From positions 46,973 through 110,972 of the forward strand of contig CAMAVM010000004.1 of the NCBI GenBank assembly GCA_945861705.1: a stretch of 64,000 nucleotides of DNA, in the 5' to 3' direction. The position numbers and the translations under genes are program-made. Under the pieces are notes generated by a model. That model was given only the letters and a program-made list of their open reading frames with translations. It made no database searches and was not told the DNA's origin. Below are positions 17,936-26,569 of this stretch, one piece after another; position 1 is the stretch's first letter; the number at the start of each line of letters is the position of its first letter. Source of the DNA: Methylomagnum ishizawai. GTDB lineage: Bacteria > Pseudomonadota > Gammaproteobacteria > Methylococcales > Methylomonadaceae.

Positions 17936-17952
17936 AGAGGATATTATTAGGT

Positions 17953-18519
17953 TTAAGCTTTCGGCAAAGTCACGCCCGTCTGCCCATGATACTTACCGCC
18001 CCGGTCTTTGTAAGACGTTTCGCACACTTCATCGCTGCCAAAAAACAGCATTTGGGCAACGCCTTCATTGGCATAGATTTTTGCCGGCAATGTGGTGGTA
18101 TTGGAAAACTCCAGGGTGACGTGGCCTTCCCATTCGGGTTCCAGCGGGGTCACGTTCACGATAATCCCGCAGCGGGCATAAGTCGATTTGCCCAGGCAGA
18201 CCGTCAACACATCGCGTGGGATGCGGAAAAACTCCACCGTCCGCGCCAAGGCGAAGGAATTCGGTGGAATGATGCACACATCGGCTTTGACATCCACAAA
18301 ACTGTTCGGATCGAAATTTTTGGGATCAACCACCGCAGAATTGATGTTGGTGAAAATCTTGAATTCATCCGAACAGCGCACGTCATAACCATAACTCGAC
18401 GTACCGTAAGAGATGACCCGCCCCTTTTCGGAATCGCGTATTTGTCCCGACTCGAACGGCTCGATCATGCCATGTTGTTGCGCCATCCGGCGTATCCATT
18501 TGTCTGATTTGATGCTCAT
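17953..18519 (-). CDS. dcd: dCTP deaminase
   Basis: Deaminates dCTP to dUTP, the main dUMP source for thymidylate synthesis in many gammaproteobacteria. 188 aa, normal length. Typical segments: [13 protein letters not shown] start, [17 protein letters not shown], the catalytic-region [40 protein letters not shown] with the catalytic Glu, and GVAQMLFF. In Pseudomonas this gene is next to apbC and metG; here the same three genes are present but dcd is separated from apbC by about 3.4 kb of mobile-looking DNA. Confidence 0.96.
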   Translation of the reverse strand: MSIKSDKWIRRMAQQHGMIEPFESGQIRDSEKGRVISYGTSSYGYDVRCSDEFKIFTNINSAVVDPKNFDPNSFVDVKADVCIIPPNSFALARTVEFFRIPRDVLTVCLGKSTYARCGIIVNVTPLEPEWEGHVTLEFSNTTTLPAKIYANEGVAQMLFFGSDEVCETSYKDRGGKYHGQTGVTLPKA

Positions 18520-18612
18520 GAGGTTAGGTGAAGTGTATTTTGTGTTGTTTTTAATTTAAGTGTCGCTACCGCGACGGTTATTTTAATGCCAGTTCCCGCA
18601 CTGGCAGGCGGA

Positions 18613-18644
18613 ATACTTTTCTTTGTACGGACAAAGAAAAGTAT
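18613..18644. repeat. 14-bp perfect inverted repeat
   Basis: ATACTTTTCTTTGT (18613-18626) pairs with ACAAAGAAAAGTAT (18631-18644) around the loop ACGG. It directly precedes the long inverted-repeat copy and may belong to the same repeat family. Confidence 0.8.
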
Positions 18645-18646
18645 CC

Positions 18647-18804
18647 AAAAGAAATCCGCCCGATGCCGCTCGCTTCCTGCGCTTCTCGCATTTACCGGGG
18701 TTTGCCAGAAAGGACATCCCTGTCCTTCTGGCAAAGTGCGGCATCCCTGCCGCACCCCTTTCGGGCTATTCCCGATAAATGCTCCGATGCTCGGCGCGGC
18801 ATAA
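18647..18804 (+). repeat. long inverted repeat, left copy, flanking the HNH/methyltransferase cassette
   Basis: About 158 bases running from AAAAGAAATCCGCCCG to GCTCGGCGCGGCATAA. The reverse complement of 21110-21265 aligns along the full length with modest mismatches (shared blocks TCCTGCGCTTCTCGCATTTA and GTGCGGCATCCCTGCCGCAC). The two copies enclose the restriction-modification-like genes. Confidence 0.82.
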
Positions 18805-18964
18805 GGGAATGGGCGATTTTCATAGCATCTCGAAGCCCATCACATTAGGCGGGTTACGCCGCGCGTGAACACCAGTAGTAGTTTAAGCAAAGTGGATTTG
18901 CGCGGCTAACCGCGCCCTACGATTAATCCGCCGTACGAGGTACAGCAGAGGCTGAGAAACATAT

Positions 18965-19696
18965 TTAAGTACGTTTACACCGAACCTCTTTTTCAATAAT
19001 TTCTTTTACAAACAACGGAATTTCTTTCTCAAGCGAGTGTGCTTCTGCCTTTAATTTTTCGTAAATATCAATTTCATCACCTTGCCAAATAAGATCGAGA
19101 CGGCGAATCTGACGCATGGCAATGTGATTGTAATTTTCTGGGTATGCCCAATAGCATGTTAGGCAGATTGTTCTTTCTTTGACATCGTTCCAATTTTCAC
19201 AATGTTCACAAGACCATGACTTTGCACGGTTTGCAGAACCGGAAAGCAGCATAAAATCTTCTGGATCGAGTTCCCCGCCTTCTCCGTTACCGTCGACTTC
19301 ATAGGGGACTCGATGGTCGATTTGCAATTCCTTCTCATCTATCTCTTCGAGATAGATGAAGCATTTTGCACCATACTTTTCAATTAAAGCTTCCTTGATT
19401 TTCTTTGATAAACCAGTTCTGCCTGATAGTTTTGTGAATTTCCTCTCCGCTACATCGCCAAAAAGGTAAGCCGCAATTTTTCGCCCATCAGAACCTGTGA
19501 CTCGGAAAGTTTCAATCGCTATGCCATGTTCGCGCACATCTCGGACGGCTCTAGGCGGATGGTTGTAACCGTATGTTTCTTTCAACTCCTCAGTCGTGAT
19601 AAAACCATGCTTCAAAATATGGTCAATAACGGTTTTCGGACGTTTCGCAGTAACGGAATGACAAAGATCAATGAAGTCCTTTGGGAGATCAGACAT
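18965..19696 (-). CDS. HNH endonuclease, probable restriction enzyme partner of the adjacent methyltransferase
   Basis: Domains as read: N-terminal winged-helix-like region (about 20-80, DHILKHGFITTEELKETYG), then an HNH/beta-beta-alpha-metal core with IDHRVPYE (D127, H128), LSGSANRAKSW (N156) and two Cys pairs CEHC and CLTC (163/166, 178/181) forming a zinc ribbon. I chose the ATG at 19696 (MSDLPKDF, 243 aa), which overlaps the methyltransferase stop by 8 bases; the longer frame to 19768 lies inside that gene. The tight coupling to an adenine methyltransferase suggests a type II restriction-modification pair. The recognition sequence cannot be told from the sequence. Confidence 0.78.
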   Translation of the reverse strand: MSDLPKDFIDLCHSVTAKRPKTVIDHILKHGFITTEELKETYGYNHPPRAVRDVREHGIAIETFRVTGSDGRKIAAYLFGDVAERKFTKLSGRTGLSKKIKEALIEKYGAKCFIYLEEIDEKELQIDHRVPYEVDGNGEGGELDPEDFMLLSGSANRAKSWSCEHCENWNDVKERTICLTCYWAYPENYNHIAMRQIRRLDLIWQGDEIDIYEKLKAEAHSLEKEIPLFVKEIIEKEVRCKRT

Positions 19697-20615
19697 AATG
19701 ACCCCTAGGCTCAAATAATGAACACTGCTGTGTTTGGGGCAGGTAATATTCTGTTGATTTACAAGCAAGTTTGTCGGTCAACGTACGAGAAAGATATAGG
19801 GATTCATAAGTCACTTCATCACGCCCAAGTAAAGTTGCCTGGCTAGAACGCCCCGCATCCAATTCAACACGCGTAAGTTCAAGCGAAGAGGGAAGTAGCT
19901 CCCCAAATGTTTTACTTCCCCTACGACCATCGTAGCTGACGATATACGCAATTCCCCTTAAATTAAGCCACTCAAGAACAGAGACAAAATCGTCATGATT
20001 TATGCCAGAAAAATAACGGGAATCCCGATCTCCACACACACCCTGATAGGGCGGATCCATGTAAACGAGATCGGTGTTTTGGGCTTTGTCCAAAATTTCC
20101 CTGTAATCAAGAGACGAAAACTCTGTTTTACCCTTTAACAAAGCGGAAACACCAAAAATATTTTTACGCATGGTTTTCGGTTGAGTGCCATAACGTCTCT
20201 TATCTGGGCTTTGGTTGAATATTCCGTCAGAATTATATCTGACTGAGCCTTTGACGCATCTTGCTAATAGATAAAGAAAAAGGCGTGGGTCTTGTGTGCG
20301 GTTGAAGGCTTCTCGAATCTTGTAATAGTGCTCGATTGAATCGCTATGTTGTTCATTCCAAACGCCTTCATAAAACATTGCCGTTTCAATCGGAGATTCG
20401 ACTATCAATTGCAACAATTCAGCCAATGGCTTATTAAGATCGTTAATCAGATAAGATTTTGCCATCTTGTGAGCGGCAGCGGCAATGCTAATTGCGGCTG
20501 AACCCGCAAAAGGTTCAATAAGAGTATCAATAGCTTTGGGGAGATGGCGCAAAATAACGGAAGCCAAATTCCGTTTACTACCTTGATATTGAATAGGGTG
20601 TGGGAGGCTTTTCAT
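19689..20615 (-). CDS. DNA adenine methyltransferase, D12 (Dam-like) class
   Basis: Transfers methyl from SAM to N6 of adenine in a specific site. D12-class order of motifs: IQYQGSKRNL (motif X), IEPFAGSAAI (motif I, SAM binding, about 33-42) and the catalytic YMDPPYQG (DPPY at 187-190). The ATG at 20615 has AGGT just upstream and starts MKSLPHPIQYQG (308 aa); the extension to 20729 enters a repeat element and looks non-genic. It is upstream of and overlaps the HNH gene, as in many type II systems, where modification is expressed first. The pair lies between inverted repeats and between dcd and apbC, so acquisition by transfer is likely. Confidence 0.88.
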   Translation of the reverse strand: MKSLPHPIQYQGSKRNLASVILRHLPKAIDTLIEPFAGSAAISIAAAAHKMAKSYLINDLNKPLAELLQLIVESPIETAMFYEGVWNEQHSDSIEHYYKIREAFNRTQDPRLFLYLLARCVKGSVRYNSDGIFNQSPDKRRYGTQPKTMRKNIFGVSALLKGKTEFSSLDYREILDKAQNTDLVYMDPPYQGVCGDRDSRYFSGINHDDFVSVLEWLNLRGIAYIVSYDGRRGSKTFGELLPSSLELTRVELDAGRSSQATLLGRDEVTYESLYLSRTLTDKLACKSTEYYLPQTQQCSLFEPRGHYV

Positions 20616-20700
20616 TTTACCTATATAACTCTGGCAACCTAAAAGAAATCTAAAAATAATAGTTAAATCAAAAGATGAATGTGTTTTATGAACTACAATT

Positions 20701-20987
20701 AAAATGCATTGGTGGAGACACCGATCCATAACGCCTACAACTTACCTAACGGTCAGTTGCATTCTCTTGGTGGACTCCGCCGATGAGGCTTGACCGGAAC
20801 AGTCTCTGGCTCTCTCGGTGGAGTCTTGCAAGGACTACGTGGTTTATTAGCCATGATATTTCTCCTAATAAATAGCAGAAAGAGTCCACCACTCCGAAGA
20901 TACCCATTACCTTCGGGCGGGTATCAAAGGATTTTGGGTAAAGGAGTGTCGAAAGTAAAAAGACCGATGTCTCCACCAGCGCATTTT
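20701..20987. mobile_element. ~287-bp element with 26-bp terminal inverted repeats
   Basis: Left end 20701-20726 and the reverse complement of 20962-20987 match at 22 of 26 positions (both begin AAAATGC and share TGGTGGAGACA). The interior holds several GGTGGACTC/GAGTCCACC-type dyads and a 33-codon frame with a good ribosome site. No flanking target duplication was evident. It lies immediately upstream of the methyltransferase gene and could be a MITE or the remains of an insertion sequence. Confidence 0.6.
20753..20854 (-). CDS. possible 33-residue Pro/Arg-rich peptide
   Basis: ATG at 20854 is preceded by TAGGAGAAATATC, an excellent ribosome site, and reads MANKPRSPCKTPPREPETV... to TGA. 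The product is cationic and Pro/Arg-rich with two Cys and no hydrophobic segment. I do not recognise it. It could be a leader or antimicrobial-like peptide, or simply chance coding within the TIR element. It is encoded on the same strand as the methyltransferase and 137 bases upstream of it. Confidence 0.4.
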   Translation of the reverse strand: MANKPRSPCKTPPREPETVPVKPHRRSPPRECN

Positions 20988-21109
20988 CATTAGAAACACA
21001 AAATATAGCAACTCTTCGGATATTATTATACTACATATTGATTTTTGTATCATTTCTTTGTAATCAGGTACAAAAATTATACAACTCGTTTCATATTCGC
21101 CACCTCCCG

Positions 21110-21265
21110 TTATGCTGCGCCGAGCATCGGGGCATTTAGGGAATAGCCCGTTAGGGGTGCGGCAGGGATGCCGCACGTTACCGGAGGGACAGGGAAGTCC
21201 CTTCCGGCAACCCCCGGTAAATGCGAGAAGCGCAGGAACCAAGCGGCACCGGGCGGATTTCTTTT
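21110..21265 (-). repeat. long inverted repeat, right copy, flanking the HNH/methyltransferase cassette
   Basis: Reverse-complement partner of 18647-18804. It runs TTATGCTGCGCCGAGC to GGGCGGATTTCTTTT. Frames on both strands across it are repeat translations, not genes. It is adjacent to the REP palindromes of the RAYT gene. Confidence 0.82.
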
Positions 21266-21267
21266 AT

Positions 21268-21313
21268 GTTCCCACGCTCTGCGTGGGAATGCAGCCCCAG
21301 ACGCTCCAGCGTC
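21268..21313. repeat. REP palindromes on the downstream side of the RAYT gene
   Basis: GTTCCCACGC-TCT-GCGTGGGAA (21268-21289) and GACGCTCCAGCGTC (21300-21313). The same two palindromes occur in inverted order on the other side of the transposase (21873-21918), forming a BIME-like pair. Confidence 0.85.
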
Positions 21314-21318
21314 CCGTC

Positions 21319-21849
21319 TCACCATGCGTCAATCTCCAGCAACCCAGTTTGCCCGACATAATGACTGGCACTCGAATAACGCCAATGTTCCGGCATGTTG
21401 ACGTAACCGCGCTTTACCGGATTGGCATGGATGTAGTCTAGCTTCTCCCGCATAATCGCCTCGCTAAAAATGAGTTCGGCATGAACACCCTCTTGCCAAA
21501 ACTGGTATTCCCGATCTTGTTTGTGGGCTAGTTTGGCATAGCGCAAGCGCTTCAACAACATTTCTGCGTTCCGTTGCTTAAGCGTGTCGATTATTTTACG
21601 GGCAGTGAATGATTTAAAACCGCTAACGCATTGGTTTAAGTTTGCAGCCTGGGCGATAAAATGGTAATGGTTTTCCAGGACGACGTAACCGTAGAGCTTT
21701 AAGCCTTGGTTTTCCCGTTGGTATCGCCAGCAGTTCAATAAGATTTCAACGGTTTCGGGGCGGGTAAAAACGGGCATCCATTCGACAACGGTGCGGGTTA
21801 AAAAGTGGAGCTTATCCGGTTCTGTTATGGTATAGCGGCTTCTACCCAT
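21319..21849 (-). CDS. REP-associated tyrosine transposase (RAYT, IS200-like)
   Basis: Single-copy Y1 HUH nuclease thought to mobilise or maintain REP palindromes. 176 aa. The HUH motif is ENHYHFI (H61, H63); upstream GRSRYTITEPDKLHFLT and downstream DYIHANPVKRGYV are typical of the family, and the C-terminal WRYSSASHY matches IS200-like proteins. REP palindromes flank it on both sides, the normal RAYT arrangement. No IS-type termini are seen. It belongs to the inserted segment between dcd and apbC. Confidence 0.92.
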   Translation of the reverse strand: MGRSRYTITEPDKLHFLTRTVVEWMPVFTRPETVEILLNCWRYQRENQGLKLYGYVVLENHYHFIAQAANLNQCVSGFKSFTARKIIDTLKQRNAEMLLKRLRYAKLAHKQDREYQFWQEGVHAELIFSEAIMREKLDYIHANPVKRGYVNMPEHWRYSSASHYVGQTGLLEIDAW

Positions 21850-21872
21850 GTTGTTGGTTCATTGTTAAACGG

Positions 21873-21918
21873 GACGCTGGAGCGTCGCAAACTGCATTCC
21901 CACGCGGAGCGTGGGAAC
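21873..21918. repeat. REP palindromes on the upstream side of the RAYT gene
   Basis: GACGCTGGAGCGTC (21873-21886) and TTCCCACGCGGAGCGTGGGAA (about 21898-21918), the inverted counterpart of 21268-21313. Confidence 0.85.
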
Positions 21919-21924
21919 GATAAG

Positions 21925-23016
21925 TTAAGTATTTTGAATCACAATATTCGGAAACCGCGTACTAAAATCCTTCGCCTTCAACGCCAATTTTGCCGTCGCC
22001 TTACGGGCAATGGCTTTGTACATCTGCGCGGCTGGGCTGTTGGGATCAACGGCAACCGTTGGCTGGCCGGAATCGGCCTGGATGCGGATGTTAATATCCA
22101 AGGGCAGTGCGCCCAGAAAATCGACATGGTTGGTTTCCGCCATCACCACGCCACCGCCCGTGCCAAAGATGGGCTCGCTATGTCCGCAGTTGCTGCAGAT
22201 GTGCATGCTCATGTTTTCCACTATGCCCAGTACGGGGACATTCACTTTTTGGAACATACCCAAGCCGCGCTGGGCATCAATCAAGGCGATGTCTTGCGGC
22301 GTGGTCACGATTATCGCACCGCTGACGGGAATCTGCTGTGATAAGGTCAACTGTATGTCGCCGGTGCCGGGCGGCAGGTCTACGATCAAGTAATCAACAT
22401 TGTCCCAGTTAGTGTCCCTGAGCAATTGTTGCAAGGCGTTGGTGACCATCGGGCCGCGCCAGATCATGGCCTGGCCTGCATCCACTAAGTAGCCGATGGA
22501 CATAGTTTGGATGTTGTAGGCAATCTTGGGCAGCATGGTCTTGTTGTCGCGGCTTTCGGGATAACCGGACAGGCCAAGCATGGTGGGAATGCTGGGGCCG
22601 TAAATATCCGCATCCAGGATGCCGACAGTTGCGCCTTCCGCAGATAACGCCAGCGCCAGATTGACGGCGGTGGTGGATTTACCAACCCCGCCCTTGCCCG
22701 AAGCCACCGCGATGATGTTTTTGATGTTGGGTTGGGGCTTTAGGGCTTGTTGGACGGCGTGTGAGATTATTTTGCTGGTTACTTCAACCGTAATGCCGCC
22801 AATGCCCACCAGCGTTTTTAGTTGCTGATCGACAATTGATTTCAATTCTGCGTGATAGCTTAAGGCCGGATAGCCGAGTTCTATTTTGACAGCAACGGCG
22901 TTGTTTTCGATGGCAATCGACTTTACGGATTTCGCAGAAACCAGATCAAGACCGTGGTTGGGGTCGATTATGGTTTTAAGCACATTTTCTATGTCGGTTT
23001 TAGAAATGTCGGTCAT
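21925..23016 (-). CDS. apbC: iron-sulfur cluster carrier protein ApbC (Mrp/NBP35 family)
   Basis: P-loop ATPase that binds and transfers 4Fe-4S clusters in the cytoplasm. I chose ATG 23016 (MTDISKTDIENVL, 363 aa). An N-terminal MIP18/DUF59-like domain (1-80) precedes the ATPase with deviant Walker A SGKGGVGKST, switch DADIYGPSIP and DLPPGTGD. The cluster-binding CxxC is CSNCG. Divergent from metG, the usual neighbour in gammaproteobacteria. Confidence 0.95.
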   Translation of the reverse strand: MTDISKTDIENVLKTIIDPNHGLDLVSAKSVKSIAIENNAVAVKIELGYPALSYHAELKSIVDQQLKTLVGIGGITVEVTSKIISHAVQQALKPQPNIKNIIAVASGKGGVGKSTTAVNLALALSAEGATVGILDADIYGPSIPTMLGLSGYPESRDNKTMLPKIAYNIQTMSIGYLVDAGQAMIWRGPMVTNALQQLLRDTNWDNVDYLIVDLPPGTGDIQLTLSQQIPVSGAIIVTTPQDIALIDAQRGLGMFQKVNVPVLGIVENMSMHICSNCGHSEPIFGTGGGVVMAETNHVDFLGALPLDINIRIQADSGQPTVAVDPNSPAAQMYKAIARKATAKLALKAKDFSTRFPNIVIQNT

Positions 23017-23378
23017 TAGGTTGAAGTTCCTGGGGTTATGCTCAAGTATTGTTAAGTTATGGTGCAAGCCCCCTCTCCCTGAGGGAGAGGGTCGGGGTGA
23101 GGGGGGGATTAAAAATAGAATAAGTCATTTTAATTCCCCCTCATCCTAACCTTCTCCCTCTAGGGAGAAGGAACTAGCCCGTTTTACTCAACGGCATTTG
23201 GTTTTTTATGCTTGGGTTAATGTATTGCCGCACAAAAGAGTCAATTTATAAAAATGACCTTGTACGTAGCATTTTACAGCAAATTACCTGCCCTTGCTCC
23301 ACAGCTTCCCAATATCCCAAGAAGCCTCCATTTATGCCATAATGCGCCATTGTTTTTGACCAGTTTACTAACCCCATC
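23017..23378. other. apbC-metG divergent intergenic region
   Basis: About 360 bases; the middle is occupied by the palindromic repeat at 23064-23175. The remaining 200 bases before metG should carry its promoter; no specific element was recognised. Confidence 0.5.
23064..23175. repeat. inverted CTCCCT/AGGGAG repeat element
   Basis: GAGGGAGAGGGTCGGGGTG (from 23081) followed by G-rich sequence and ATTAAAA pairs imperfectly with TTTTAATTCCCCCTCATCC...CTTCTCCCTC (to 23160). Similar sequence recurs at 17740-17935, 25460-25499 and near 60330, so it is a dispersed repeat family. Confidence 0.75.
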
Positions 23379-25421
23379 ATGTCCAATAGAAAAATCCTTG
23401 TCACCAGTGCCTTGCCTTACGCCAACGGCCCAATCCATATCGGTCATTTAGTCGAATACATACAGACAGACATCTGGGTACGTTTCCAAAAACAACGCGG
23501 CAACCTGTGTTATTACGTGTGTGCGGATGATACCCACGGCACGCCGATTATGTTGAGGGCGGATATGGAGGGCATTACGCCAGAAACACTGATTGCCAAA
23601 GTCAGCAAGGAACATCAGGCGGATTTCGATGAATTCGGCGTGGCTTTCGACAACTACCACAGCACCCATTCGGAAGAAAACAAAACGCTTTCGTCGTTAA
23701 TCTATGAGCGGTTAAGGGATGCCGGACATATTAACTCACGCAGCATAACCCAGGGTTATGATCCGGTTAAAAAGATGTTCTTGTCCGACCGCTTTATCAA
23801 GGGTGATTGCCCTAAATGCGGTGCAGTTGATCAATATGGAGACGGCTGTGAAGTGTGTGGTTCGACGTATTCTCCTACCGATCTAAAGAATGCCGTGTCG
23901 GCTATTTCAGGCGCAAAACCTGTTCCAAAAGATTCCGTGCATTACTTTTTCAATCTGGAAAATTTCAATGACATGCTACGCGAGTGGACGACTGCCGGAC
24001 ATTTGCAGCCCGAAATAAGCAATAAACTGGCAGAGTGGCTGGACGGCGGTTTGAAACAATGGGATATAAGCCGCGATGCGCCGTATTTCGGTTTTGAAAT
24101 ACCCGATGCGCCCGGCAAGTATTTTTATGTCTGGCTGGATGCGCCGATTGGATATATGGCGAGTTTCAAAAATCTCTGCGATAAGCAAGGCATTGATTTT
24201 GATGAATTCTGGCATAAAGACAGCACAACCGAGTTGTACCATTTTATAGGCAAAGACATCATCTATTTTCATGCCTTGTTCTGGCCGGCCATGTTAGCTG
24301 GAGCGCAGTTCAGGACACCTAGCGCCATTTTCGCGCACGGTTTTTTAACGGTGAATGGCGAGAAGATGTCCAAATCCCGTGGTACTTTTATCAAGGCCAG
24401 GACGTATCTCGACCACCTAAACCCAGAATACCTGCGCTATTATTTCGCCGCCAAACTCAGCGCGGGGGTGGATGACATTGACCTTAACTTCGACGATTTC
24501 AGCCAGCGGGTGAATTCCGATTTGGTCGGCAAAGTCGTCAACATCGCCAGCCGGTGTAGCGGTTTTATTAGCAAACGCTTTGCCAATCGCTTATCTGATA
24601 ATTGCTCGGAACCTGAATTGTTTGCCGACTTTGTCAACGCCAACGATACCATTGCCGAGTTGTACGAAACCCGTGAATTCGCCAAAGCCATGCGTGAAAT
24701 CATGGCACTGGCAGATAAGGCCAATGCTTATATCGACGATAAAAAACCTTGGTTGCTTGCTAAAGAAGACGGCAAAGACCAGGAATTACACGATGTCTGC
24801 TCGATGGGGCTTAACCTGTTCCGCGTACTTGCTGCTTATCTCAAACCTGTACTGCCTACCTTGGTTAAGGAAGCCGAACAGTTTTTGGCTATCGAAAGCC
24901 AAAACTGGGTTGCTGGATTGCAGCCATTAAAAGGCCACACCATCAATGAATTCAAACCGCTGATGACGCGGGTTGAAGCCGACAAAATCGCGGCAATCAT
25001 TGAAGACTCAAAAGAAAATTTGGAAAAAACCGTCGATGCTGTCAAGGCAAATTCCAAGGTCGAACCCAAAGCCAAACAATTTGAACCCATCGCCGACACC
25101 ATCCAAATCGACGACTTCGCCAAGCTGGATTTACGCATCGCCCTTATCATCAAGGCGGAAGCCGTGCCAGAAGCCGATAAGCTATTGAAATTGACCGTCG
25201 ATATCGGAGATGAAACCCGTACCGTGTTTGCCGGTATCAAATCCGCTTATAAACCGGAAGAATTGGAAGGACGGTTAACCTTGGTTCTTGCTAATCTCGC
25301 CCCCCGTAAAATGAAGTTTGGTCTATCCGAAGGTATGGTGCTGGCGGCAGGGCCGGGCGGGAAGGATATTTTTGTGTTGAGTCCTGATAGTGGCGCGGTT
25401 GCTGGGATGCGGGTTAAATAG
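23379..25421 (+). CDS. metG: methionyl-tRNA synthetase
   Basis: Charges tRNA-Met. 680 aa, the long dimeric form. HIGH motif in [10 protein letters not shown] near the N-terminus, zinc-knuckle cysteines CPKCG and CEVCG, and KMSKS in [11 protein letters not shown]. The C-terminal ~110 residues form an EMAPII-like tRNA-binding domain ([13 protein letters not shown] ... [15 protein letters not shown]). The linker before it is Lys/Glu-rich. Start ATG 23379 gives [17 protein letters not shown], the canonical beginning. Confidence 0.97.
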   Translation: MSNRKILVTSALPYANGPIHIGHLVEYIQTDIWVRFQKQRGNLCYYVCADDTHGTPIMLRADMEGITPETLIAKVSKEHQADFDEFGVAFDNYHSTHSEENKTLSSLIYERLRDAGHINSRSITQGYDPVKKMFLSDRFIKGDCPKCGAVDQYGDGCEVCGSTYSPTDLKNAVSAISGAKPVPKDSVHYFFNLENFNDMLREWTTAGHLQPEISNKLAEWLDGGLKQWDISRDAPYFGFEIPDAPGKYFYVWLDAPIGYMASFKNLCDKQGIDFDEFWHKDSTTELYHFIGKDIIYFHALFWPAMLAGAQFRTPSAIFAHGFLTVNGEKMSKSRGTFIKARTYLDHLNPEYLRYYFAAKLSAGVDDIDLNFDDFSQRVNSDLVGKVVNIASRCSGFISKRFANRLSDNCSEPELFADFVNANDTIAELYETREFAKAMREIMALADKANAYIDDKKPWLLAKEDGKDQELHDVCSMGLNLFRVLAAYLKPVLPTLVKEAEQFLAIESQNWVAGLQPLKGHTINEFKPLMTRVEADKIAAIIEDSKENLEKTVDAVKANSKVEPKAKQFEPIADTIQIDDFAKLDLRIALIIKAEAVPEADKLLKLTVDIGDETRTVFAGIKSAYKPEELEGRLTLVLANLAPRKMKFGLSEGMVLAAGPGGKDIFVLSPDSGAVAGMRVK

Positions 25422-25429
25422 CACTGTAA

Positions 25430-25517
25430 TACCAATCCCAAAAAGCTGTTATGAATCCCCTCATCCTTACCTTATCCCTTTGGAGAAGGTAAGGATGAGA
25501 ACTTATTGGGATTGGTA
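25430..25517. repeat. nested hairpin element downstream of metG
   Basis: Outer arms TACCAATCCCAA (25430-25441) and TTGGGATTGGTA (25506-25517) are perfect, and inner arms CTCATCCTTACCTT (25460-25473) and AAGGTAAGGATGAG (25486-25499) are also perfect. It lies between convergent metG and ftsX and may terminate both; the inner part belongs to the CTCCCT-type repeat family. Confidence 0.75.
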
Positions 25518-25558
25518 AAAGATACGCACTGCGTAAGTTCTACAGTAAGGATGCTGAC

Positions 25559-26566
25559 TTATTCAGGTCGTAATTGTTTGACTTGAATATAAAGCACTAG
25601 CCAGGAACCGAACACGGCGAGAGTTGATGATATCGTGAGTAAGATAAAGGTTTCGCCGTAGCTAAAGAACAGCAAATGAAATGCGCCTGCGTATAAACCG
25701 GAAAGATTTTCGACGGATTGTCTTAAAATCAGCATGATAAAGGTCACAATAAACCACGCGCTGACCCCAGAAAGAAAACCTATCCAAAATCCGGTATATA
25801 AAAACGGTCTTTGGATAAAGCTGTTGGTCGCGCCGACCAGTTTGGCGATGATGATTTCCTGCCGTCGGTTGTGGATTTCCAGGCGAATGGTGTTCCCCGC
25901 AATAAAGAACACCGCCAAGCCCAATAAGACAGCCAACAGGATTGCGCCTAGGCGCGCGGTAGACACTATCGACTGCAAGCGCTCAACCCAGGCCATGTCC
26001 ATTTGGGCGAAATCAACTTCGGTGGATTTTTTGAAATCCTCGAATAGCTGGGTCAAGGCTTCTTTGTCTACTAACGCATCCTTGGGCAAGACTTCGATTA
26101 CAATCGGCAATGGGTTTTTTTCCAGCACGTCAATGGCATCACCAAAGCCGCTAAAGCCCTTGAATTCCGCCATCGCCTGTTTCTTGGTGATGACTTTTAC
26201 GTGTTGGACATTTGGGTTTTTGCGGATTTTGTCGGCGTATTTGTTGGCGTGGGCTTCTGAGATTTCGTCCCGTAGAAATAAGGAGATTTGGTTGCTGGCT
26301 TCCAATCCGGTGGTCAATTGCTGCAAATTGACCACTACCAAGTAGAAGCCGCTTGCCAGTGCAATGGCAAGTGCTAACACGCCTATCGTCATTGTCGAAG
26401 TGAAGGGTGTTGAAAACAAACGTCCAAGGCTGGAAAACAAGGATTGTGCATGTTGGTCACGATAGGCTTTCAGGCGGTCAGTAAAGCTCCCACCTGCTTT
26501 AGTATTTTGCTGTATATCCGGTTTAAGTGGCTTGGGTTTGTGCGGATATTTATCGATCTGTTTCAT
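25559..26566 (-). CDS. ftsX: cell division protein FtsX
   Basis: Membrane half of the FtsEX complex, which couples ATP hydrolysis to activation of septal peptidoglycan hydrolases. 335 aa: a cytoplasmic N-terminal tail (about 1-58), four transmembrane helices (first near 60-80, the others in the C-terminal half) and a large periplasmic loop (about 80-215). Recognisable text: NQISLFLRDEISE, LGAILLAVLLGLAVFFIAGNTIRLEIHNRRQEI. It starts 3 bases after ftsE. The rpoH gene that often follows in gammaproteobacteria is absent here; metG is convergent. Confidence 0.94.
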   Translation of the reverse strand: MKQIDKYPHKPKPLKPDIQQNTKAGGSFTDRLKAYRDQHAQSLFSSLGRLFSTPFTSTMTIGVLALAIALASGFYLVVVNLQQLTTGLEASNQISLFLRDEISEAHANKYADKIRKNPNVQHVKVITKKQAMAEFKGFSGFGDAIDVLEKNPLPIVIEVLPKDALVDKEALTQLFEDFKKSTEVDFAQMDMAWVERLQSIVSTARLGAILLAVLLGLAVFFIAGNTIRLEIHNRRQEIIIAKLVGATNSFIQRPFLYTGFWIGFLSGVSAWFIVTFIMLILRQSVENLSGLYAGAFHLLFFSYGETFILLTISSTLAVFGSWLVLYIQVKQLRPE

Positions 26567-26569
26567 GAG

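Larger units (their letters stand above)
18520..18964. other. 445-bp repeat-rich region downstream of the HNH gene
   Basis: No gene; open frames here are translations of repeats. It contains a perfect 14-bp inverted repeat at 18613-18644, the left copy of a long inverted repeat (18647-18804), and a REP-like stretch around 18850-18945 (GGCGGGTTACGCCGCGC and GCGCGGCTAACCGCGCCC). Confidence 0.75.

Noticed and set aside
18516..18755. Minus-strand frame in the repeat region
   Set aside because: Translation of the inverted repeat; the same peptide text appears from the other copy at 21110-21325.
20907..21325. Overlapping frames on both strands upstream of the methyltransferase
   Set aside because: They translate the long inverted repeat and the TIR element; several frames are open at once, which is typical of repeats.
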